A stretch of 64,000 bases of DNA from Pelodera strongyloides (lineage: Eukaryota > Nematoda > Chromadorea > Rhabditida > Rhabditidae): positions 248,001 to 312,000 of the forward strand of contig JAANDG010000111.1 in assembly GCA_036852015.1 (NCBI GenBank), read 5' to 3'. Positions within the stretch are counted from its first letter, which is position 1. Each line of letters begins with the position of its first letter. A program made the position numbers and the translations under genes. Below, one piece after another: positions 37,101 through 47,800 of the stretch. The notes beneath the pieces were generated by a model. It had not been told where the DNA came from and did no database searches. It saw only the letters and a program-made list of their open reading frames with translations.

Positions 37101-38803
37101 AACTTCAGCAGTTTCCTCTTTTTGTTAATAACTAAAACTTGTTTACAACAAAATGTTCCCGGAATCCTATTATTATTTCCGAAAGGTTTTCTGCAAATGA
37201 CACTTTTTGGGAAGTTTAACCTTCATCTGCGTAAGTTAAGGAAATTTTTTTTTTCAAAACATCCGTTCTCAGTTCTCACTGACTTTAGCTAATTTATGCT
37301 TTCTAACCGCGCATAAATTAGGCAGAGTATTTAATAAATAATATTTTAAAACTACACAAAAGGAATATTTTCATATTGTCCATGCAGTTATGTTCTAGGA
37401 AACCACGGGCAAATATTATTAAACTCTCATATAGTGCGAATTTATTAGGTCATAAGTCTTATTATATGACTTTGAAATTTTGAACACCTTATTTTGACTT
37501 TACTGCCTATATTTTACGCTTATTGCTCCGTAAATTGCATTTCTTCCAGATATTAAAGCGAAATTCTAGCCCCTTTGGAAAATTTGCATATGATAAGCAA
37601 ATCATATGTATCATATGCTAATTTTGTACGATTGCCGTGGACGATCGTACAAAATTAGCATAGGATACATAGGATTTGCTTATCATATGCAAATTTTCCA
37701 AAGGGGCTGGCATTTCGCTTTAAAGACTTTGCCCTTTGAGCGACTATCTAACGCAGAAGCTTGAGAACTCAGAATTACTATCGACCCGCTCTCTATTGAT
37801 TGCCTAAACTACCGCTCTAAGTAATTACAGTAATTAACCGATAAATCGATATGTCACGCCTTGCCGTTACGATTAAAGCAATTGATTTCACGCAATTATC
37901 ACAAGATGAGAGGTGAGGATTTTTGTATTTTAAAAAGAAATAATTTTTTTTACTGATTTTGTTGGTACACTATGTGGAGCAACAGTAGAGCTGAACTGAA
38001 ACTACAGTATTACATTTTCTTCATGTACATTCCCCTTCTTGATACGATATCTTGCTTGGTACTCTGAGGAAATGTGGCGTGCAAGCGGCGCGTAAATGGC
38101 GGGCAAAGTGCACGCGGAATAGGAGTGGTTCGTTAGCGTGTCCGCAAACATACGCCGCTTGCAGCTTACTCGCAAACTTTTCCTTTGTAGAATAAAACTC
38201 CGGATCTATTCTGAGCTTTAGGCTCTTTGCACTAAGCCATCTGTATTTTTTTATTTTCTAATTTGCTTGATGATTTGTTTCTTTCTGATATTGTTTTTGA
38301 AGAAAGCGTGTGAGTCAACCAGCGAAGAGAACGCCTCTCTGATCTACTATCTCAAATCAAATACAAATTTCCTAATTTAGCTATAATTATTTTCCCTCTC
38401 TCTCTTTATTTTCTATCTTTTTCCTCTCTCTCTTCTCTCTCTCTCTCTCTCTTTCTCTCTGTCTCTCTTTCTCTTTTTCTCTCAACCTCCTCTCTCTACC
38501 TCTAATTGTAAATGGGAAAGTATTGTAAACTGGTAACCAAAGCCCAAATATATATTTATCAAGTAGTAAATACTGAGGAAAAATATTATTTCTCCGGGTC
38601 TAGCCCGCCAAACCTACTAAATAATTCTGTTCCATCCGTGTACATACGAAAAGACTCATCAGTTTGTGTCAGAAATATTTTCGAATTAGTAATTTGCCAC
38701 TTCTAATATGCGTGTCTCTTTCTCATCTCGAACTCATTTTATAATATAAATTTAAAAAAAAGTACCAGAATCAAAATTTTTCCCCAAATTTTTGAACAAT
38801 TTG

Positions 38804-38861
<58 letters not shown>

Positions 38862-41800
38862 TTTTATTTATTTTTATTTTGTCGACGGGGGTTAATAGTA
38901 GCAATTCCATTTCGCCAGGCAAATCTAATTTTTGAAACCGCATTCGAATATTAGTATGTATATTGTGACTACAATATATATGACTCATGGAAAATAGTTC
39001 AAATTCTGATTTTCTTTGTTTTGACTAAAAAAATTAGCATACTACTCAATGCATTTACATTAATTAATTATTGATTACACATAAGTTAGCATATCATTGT
39101 CTTCCTCTCTATCTCGACGTCTCTTCTCGTACTATCTCTTTTATTTTGGTTCCTTCTCTCGTTCTCTATCCTCTCTCAGACGCTCACTCTCTCTCTATCC
39201 CACTCTTTATATCTGCGTCGCATCTGTTCACTACCTCCTGTATATACTCGGCCCTTTCCCTCGTTGTCTGTCTTCACTCACTCTCTCATCTCTTCTCTCA
39301 ATTAGAGAATAATCTCCACATAATACTAGTGAACCGAGTTGAGTTTAGAAAATTCCTATTCCGCCCCGACCATTCTATACTGCAACTTTATTCAAGTCTC
39401 AGCGCCCCTGATTCTGGCCGACCTTAATGTTCTCTGCCTGCCAAGGAACGGGCAGAGACCGAGAGGATGCTAAAGGACCACCCAGTGTATTTTTCAACTG
39501 CCCGGCTTTACCTCAAACTCAATCACCGATGATCAGTAATGGCCTGATACAGTACCTTGGCTCCGACGGTAGTAATCTGTCGACCCCGGATTCCTACCGT
39601 AATCCAACCACCCCCGGATTTGCCACCGAAACTGAGTACTACGGTATTCCCATAAGTGACCCACTGAGTCCGGGAGGCTATAAACTCGACGTGTTCACTT
39701 TTACGACGACGTCGCCCAAGGAACGCACTATGCACTTTGATTTTGATCAAAAGAATCTACTCCGGCCACCCGGAATGCATCCCAGGAATAAGCATAATTT
39801 GATAATAAGGTATCTATAGTTATAACGTACTTTGATGTTGATAGCAAAAATAATTCCGACATTCGCTTAGAAACAGCGTGTGACTTTTCGAATATGATTG
39901 AAACAGTTTGTCTTTTTGCTCTGAAAAAATATGGAAAATATTAACGATAAACTAGTTCATATGATTTCAAACTAGCGTAGGCGTAATCTAACAAGCATGT
40001 TGTATGTATGCTCAATCGAGGTGCATCTTTAAAAAAAAAAGCATTGACACAATGAATCGAATGGATGCTATTTAAAAAAACTGGAGAAAGATATACATGG
40101 AATTTTTTGTTTGGCAATGCGCCTGTTAGATTAATACAACGACTGAATTCATCTGGTCTGTTACTATTTTTTCGCTGAACTGCTTCTTTACACGGTTCAT
40201 AATAAATTAAAAGTTTTTTTTGTGGAATATTTAAAAATATTTTTGAATATTTAGCGAGTTTAAGTTTAAAATTGCATGAAGTTTGAAAGCATGCATATTA
40301 TAGTTATTATAGAACTGTGGACTGCATGAAATCACGTGAGAACTGGGGAAATAATATGAATATTGATCGGTTCTCGAAACTTGCAGTAACCTATTCGCTT
40401 CAGGACCGATGACCTGTGGTTGGATTTGGAGGACGATGACCTGGACTGCTCCGGCGATGAGTCGAGCCTCTGCAGCCCTGGAGGTGTCCGAAAACCGGCG
40501 ATCGCCCTGCCCCCGCCTCCTCCAAAGAGTGCACCACCGTGTCCGTCCGCTGTACAGGTACGGTACTTCTTGTGAACTTTATTAAAAAAATAGCTGAAAT
40601 AAAAACTCATTAGATCTTCTTTCTGTGCTATGTTTCCATTAGCAGGTAATTACGCATTTTTGGACGTGGTTCGTCGAGGAACTCCAGGACACAGCTTAAG
40701 TGTAATGCATTGGAGTTCAGCTCCTAATATGCTTCAAAACAGCGTGTCACACCACTTTAAACAAATAATCTACTAGCGTACTGTACCTTTCCATCCGTCT
40801 ACCGTAACTTCCGTCATAAACTACCGTACCTTTCCAGGTGATCCAAGTCGGATCGCAAGCCCTGATGAATGGCCGAAGTACGCCTTCATCGATGAGTAAC
40901 GGAGGGACACCGACGATTCTCAGGAATGACGACTCGTTGTTGAGACCCAATGATCTGGGGACGATAAAGAGGGGAGCAACACACGATGTCCAGGTGAGAG
41001 GGAGAGGATACGGAGATCGAGCGAAGAAGATAGGGAAGAGGGAGCGAGGGTTTAGAGAGATAATGAGAGAGAGAGAGAAGATACAGAGAAATGTTCTGAG
41101 AGAAGAGAGTGAGAGGAGTGAAAGAGGGAGAGAGAGGAGAGAGAAAGGAGAGAGAAGAGAGAGAGAGGTATCGAGCGAGCTTAATAATTATCAAATTATG
41201 TATAAATCTAGGCGGTAATCAACGGTGAGGCGCGTCTCCAACAGTCACTCTCCACTCCATGCCAACCGAATGAAAGTCTGCAGAGTCCCCGAAAGGACTC
41301 GGAATACAGACGATTCAAGGTATCCTAGAATATAAATACAATCTTGTTTTCTTATTTTGCTAAATTTATTGTGCAGAAAGTGTAGGATTTTACAAACACG
41401 AAAACCGCATTTTGCAACACCGAAAACTCGCAGAGTTATGCCCCCTGTCCCAAGATCTGACCAGATTTAGCTCGAAAGCGTGCGACTTCACTGTTTATGC
41501 TGGCTCGTTTGCATGCAAAATTGTTTATGTGTATGGTAGTTGTAACTAGAAATAAGTATTTACTTTGAGTTATTAACTGTGCAAAGCACAAACGAACTAA
41601 ACTGAGTGTCTGCTGTAGCACATAGGCAGCGCTCTCTAGGGATTAAGTCTGCTAGTTGTAGTTATGTGGAATGCAGGTTCACAGTAATACTGCTGCAATT
41701 TTCCTCTTCATGCACAGAATAATTCATTCATAACTTCTCGCTGAAATAAGAATGTTTGCGGCGACAGCGCCAGTCTTCGCCAGTTTCCATTTTTTTTAGT

Positions 41801-44800
41801 ATGAGCTCGCGACAGATCGGCGAGATTTCCGTGGAAGCAGGGCGCCGTGCGCGGCTAGGGTTGTTGGCACCTTTCTGCCGCGCACCATAAATGCTTCACT
41901 TTATCGTTGATTGGTTTTCGTAATATATTTACTTATTTTATAGTCGGAGGGCAGTGCGAGTGGCCCCAACCATCCGGCCGGGCCAGAAATGGACGTGGCC
42001 ATAGATGACCTGTCCCCCATCGCCGACCCACGCTCCTCGCCCACGCATCGGTTGAATTTGTTTCAGGTGGGTGTTCTTTGGAGTTTGTAGTTTAATTTGC
42101 ATATTGCCTGAAAGGTAGGCTATGCCACGGCGTAAGTAAGCTCCGACATTGTGTCCGTACTTTTTAGACGTTTGATTTTTCAATCAATAAATGTTAAATT
42201 AGAAAGCCTTCTGAATTCAATTAAGCGTAACTAGTACATCCTTCTGAATTTCAGCAAGATTCGGTGGTGAACGGTCCATTAACGAAGCACTCTCATACCG
42301 AACAGGTAACGGTTTTTATTTGCTACAAACTCAAACAGTCCTAGAGTAAACATCTGAGCTACCTCACTGCAGTAACAGTGACAACTAGGAGGTTAAGCTA
42401 ATCAGTGATAATTAGGGTAATTAGGACAAGCGACCATATCGGAGACAATTAGTAGGAGGTCGAAGCAATCGTACAATTGACCTATACGGGAATAAACTAC
42501 AAAAGCTACCGTACTGGTAATCTATGCCAATGAATATTTCAGGTGATGATGATGCATACTCTCAAGACAAAATTGAGTAAATACCAGTCATTTATCGACA
42601 AGGCTTTCCAATTGATAGCTCAGAACACTGAGGATCAAACAGTTGAGGTAATCAATTATCGATTTTTATTTTATCGATTCGTCAGCTTTATAAAAAAATC
42701 AATAAATTATTGATTTTGGTGTGAATTGCATTTTCTTAATTGTTGGTTTGCAATTCTTTACATAGTCCCCACAGACAAGATATTTTCTTCACACCTAGCG
42801 TCCCTTTGTTGCCATTTTTTTGTTATATTTCCTGAGTTTCCAAACATGGTTGCATTATGTTAGTACCTGTGTTTGCATGTTGTGGAACAGCATTGCCGAT
42901 TACCTGCTCCGAAAACGCTAATAGAGTGGCTGCATGCGAATGTTACAACGCTGACAACGCTAATGCATCGCTAATACATTGCTAACAACCGTAGTCTGGT
43001 TGCCCGGATATCTTAAAAGTAGCAGTAAATTCTGCACGAGGAGTACGCGGGAGGACTTACCCAGGAAAGTTTCCCCGGGGAAAATGTGCATGTTACGTGC
43101 CCTGAAATCTTCAAAAATTTACATATTTTCCCTGGTTGCAGATAAATGATCTGCATCACATGATGTCACTTGCTGACACTTCGTTAAAGCCGAACAAGCT
43201 GAGTATCGTTGAAGTGAGCTCGATTATAGATAAAGATGCACTATTCACCTTATAGGGAGGAAGGGGAAACTCATCGAGGTCGATGCCACGGCAAGACACG
43301 AAAATCGGTCCATCGAGGTCGATGCACGGGTCGCGGACAAACCCCACATTTTTCATAAAATTTTCCATTTTTGTCAATTACTGACGCGGTCGATGGCCAG
43401 GCATTTTTTGACGAGGTCGATGCACAAGGCGCGACCGAAGCCTTTCTTCACTACCGCAACGCAGTGTAAACGCGGAGCGTCCGTTACGAAAAACTTCTTT
43501 TTTAGACAAACTCTGGGTTGTATTGTATTTCTTTCGATTCTATGTTTTCCTGTTGCTTTTAAATATGTATAATCCTGTAAAGAATGCTCCTCACTTTAAG
43601 ATGCGAGGAGGTGATGTTGGGAAAATCAACGAACCGTTTCTATTCGTGGACAATCACCGAGAAGGTTAGTTGGGTGACTAGTGTTTAGGTGATTGGATGT
43701 GTAATTGTTTTTTCCTGGACTATCTGGTTTAATTTTTCAGCGTTCATCGAGAAGGACTGGGAAATTTGAAGAGCGTCGAAGTCTCTAGGGAGAAAAACGA
43801 CAAGAAAGCAATTTTGGAAACGAAACCCGCTGCGCTGGAACTGTGAAGTGGTTCTCGTGCTGATTGATTTGGATGAAATTGAACGAGACGATTCGATGGT
43901 AAGGTGACAGTTCTCCATCAGTCAATTATGGTTGTTGCTGCCAATTTATTTACATGTTTCTAGTAAATTTGTGTTTGTAGTTAAGCTGTTCAACTTCGTA
44001 GTCCATATTTCGCTTGTTGAAGATGAAAACGTCTAGGTGGCTTGATCTTTGATAAATACACTGTTTTTCAGGGTTTACCTTTCTGTTGCTGTAAAGACCA
44101 CAGACATAAGAAGAGTGGAGACAGAGACAGAAGACCAAAAGACTGTAGCAGAAGCCAAGAGGTAAAGATCGGATGTCTGGAAAGAAGAGGAGTCCTGAAA
44201 AGAAGCCTCAATCGGTTAGGAAAGGTACGTGACTACTTATTGGGATCTCTTTTGGACATTTTGTTTTGAACTTTTGGACAAGCGCAATTCTCATTGTTAT
44301 ATTGATTCAAGTAAGGCTCGCCTGTTGATTTTATATTGTGTTATGTAAATGTATACACAGACACCACACTGTATACAACAGAGCTGATTGTGAGCACAAG
44401 TTGCACACCTTGCGATTCTATTATGGGGTTTCCATCTCCATGTATGCGATTCACACTTGCGAAAATGGCAAATGCTTGTCCATGTTAGAGTCAATGTAAA
44501 TGAATGTGTAAATTACAAGGTCCCGCAGCGATTTTGAATCTAGTATGGATCTACTTTCAAAATAGTACGGCTCAATTTCAAATACTACGGATGATGATGG
44601 AAACCCCATTATAATCAAGATAGAGTTACTATTAATGTGCTAATTCTCATATGCTAATTTTTAGACTATATGAACCGTTAAACTAAAACAACTATTGTAA
44701 CTAGGAAGTTGTAAGTTTCAGCCATTGCTTATAGCCATAAACATTCTTAGGTATCCTCGTACCTCGTACCGTACCTTAGTAGAACTATAGAACAGTGCGT

Positions 44801-47800
44801 TTTCAGCCCATCTGCCCATCACGCCATCGATCAGCGTGGTATGTGCCTGTATCTGGGACTTCTGGCGCGCTCAACTGCAGGTTTCTGAAGAATTCTGAGG
44901 AGACAATATCGATTCTGTCGCATCTGGAACTGGAGACGTAGCAGAAGGCTTGGTTCCGGGGCCATCATTGTCCCAATGCGCAATTGTCGAAGTGGATCTT
45001 AGTCTTATACGGCCACGTTATTAACTCTGTCTTCTGTGCGTAGGCGTACTAACTAAACACTCAAAAAATGTACTCGTACGTGAATTTGCTCCTTCGATCC
45101 CGCCCCAATTTACTCAATTGTTTTCTAATAAGTAGAGTGTAGACTGAGTTAATAACGTAGCGTTAAAGCAAAATACAGGCCGGTTTTTGAAACGCATCGT
45201 GGGCAATTATATTCTTACATATTTATGCTAAGTTGCTCGAATCTAGCTCGTTTTTTTACTCGTTTGCATAAGCTACATAAGAATGCTGGTGTCCACGATA
45301 CGTTTTAAAAACCGGCTGGTATTTCGCTCTGAACACTCATATTTATACCGTTTCCCATAAGTGCATTTTTTGCGTTGACATATCAGCTTTTCGTATTATA
45401 GCTGTTTTTACGTATAATATATAGTATATGTTTTACATTTTTACATGTGAATTGTTTAATAGCCTTTTATTACATTTCTGCTCCATTTTTTTACAGTGCG
45501 GTAGCTTTCTATGAGATATGTAATATATGACAGCTCTGCCATCGTGAACCCTATGTTCCTTGGGAAGTCATTTTGTAGTGATAGCAAATCCCTTATAGGC
45601 TAAGTATAGGTTGCATCCCCGTCTATCTTATTATTATTCTTCGTCGACTTTACCCGCGTTTATTTCCTTGTATGATATTCTTCTTTATTCATATAAAAAG
45701 TAATAAAATTTTATTTGAGAGATTAGATACTGGAAGGCAAGGAAATAGTGTGCATATTGAGAGAGATCAGACAGGAAAGTCAAGGAAATAGTGTGCAATT
45801 TATGAGGGATGAGGCAGAGAAGTGCTCGGAAATAGTGTGTGTATATACTAGAGTGCAGAGAATTAGGTTGGGTTCAAAACTGACGCGGTCGATGCCAAGG
45901 CTCTATCGAGGCTTTATCGAGGCTTCCGTCCTACCTCAAACCAGGGTCGGCGCGCAGCCAAAACTGACGCGGTCGATGCACAAGCTCTATCGCCCTTGGG
46001 TTGCAAGCACTTGCCCCCTCGATAGGAGCCGGTGCAACGACCTCGATAAGGTTCTCCTGAGTTATAGGGAGGAAGGGGATCTCCCTTAGTTAGTCTATTC
46101 ATCAACACATTAGTGACATTAGGCATATGGAAACGTAACCATTTTCCTGCATTGGTATATACTATTTGCTACACGCACATTGAGCCATCCTTTATGACAT
46201 AGTTTGCCATTGCATGGAAAGCCCACGCACCCCGCGTCTTTTTGTTGTATTTGAGTTTGTTGGTTTGGTTTAGGAACAGTGGTTTGTGCAGTAGTAGAGA
46301 AGCTCTTTTCTCCAATAAACATTTAAACAAGCGCAGTTAAAGAAGGAAATAATTAATACAATATTGATTGATTATACTTTCAGGGTTGTACGATAGTGGC
46401 TAAAGTCATGACGAAGGCGTGGACTTTCCCCAAGGTTTCCCACGATCTTTCCTACGCTCTCTGTGATTACTTGAGGGATCAGAAGTACTTGGAAACGTTG
46501 ATATCACACTTTATCAAACCGAGCACCTGTGAAACGGGTGCGTGATATTGTAGTTCATTGCGGGACGTTTATTCGTGCCATGATAGCTCAGTTGGGAGAG
46601 TGTTAGACTGAAGATCTAAATGTCACCGGTTCGATCCCGGCTCGTGGCAGTCCTTTTTGTTTGTTACGGTGTCGGTTAGAACAGTATGCCATGCTGCATA
46701 GAAAACCAAATTGCGTGCCATGATAGCTCAGTTGGGAGAGCGTTAGACTGAAGATCTAAATGTCACCGGTTCGATCCCGGGTTCGTGGCAGTTCCCTTTT
46801 TGGTTTTCTTTATGAGCAAGCTATGTCGCGCGAATGGTGTGTAATTCCAGATGACGTACAACTGGCACAGTTATGGCGCACCTTGTGCACACTGCAAGTG
46901 GTGCGCTGGTGCGCCATGTTTTCGCCGCGCACTGTTTCCACTTATGACTAGGTCCGGCGGAAACGCGTGTAAATCTTTTTTTTTTCAGTGCGATTGGCAT
47001 GCGGACGGGTCTTGGAAGAGTGTATGTCAAGCAATAATCGGGAATACATTGTCACAAAAGGTAAATTTTTTCGTAGTTTTTGGGCAAATTTTACTATCGG
47101 ATAAATTTTGAATTTTGGGATACCGTAGTTTCAACTATTATCTAGTTCAATACTAAAATTCCAGGTTACCTCAAAAAAATCGTCAGTACTGCAGAAAAAT
47201 TGAACAAGAATCCCGAACAACAACGGATGAGTTTAAGTATAATGGAGAGTATGTTCAAACACAGTCCACAAACGTCATACAGGTTTGTATTTTATATTCT
47301 TCAAAGGTTGTGACTCTTATAATTTTATAAAATTAGTTTGTCTATTAACACTGTGGATTTGCCCGCTCTTTTATATTGTTGCACGCGCGGGCGCTAGTTT
47401 GTGTTTCATGGCGCAGTGCGTTGTGGCTTGCTCGACGAGCGAAAGGTCGCGGGTTCGAATTCGAGTTGCACTTTAGGTTGCGGGGCTAGACTATAGTTAC
47501 CGTCGTTTGTAAGGGTGCTAGATGAAAACTGGTCCACTACCCCGCGGTATGTGTAACGCATTGCGTGGCATTTGGAGACCAGAAATTTTTCTTTATTTCT
47601 ATTTTCTGTTTGTTATCTTTCAAGTTAAACAATAAGTTATCAGAAATCTTTCTAAATAATTATGCGTGCAAAGTAATGTTTTTATTATATCAATGCTGTC
47701 CGGCGATCATAAGGTATTCTTAAAAAATTATAGTTCGATTTCTTTTTAGCAAACCATTTGTTTAGTCTTTACCCTTCTTCTCCTCTAAATGTTAATTAGT

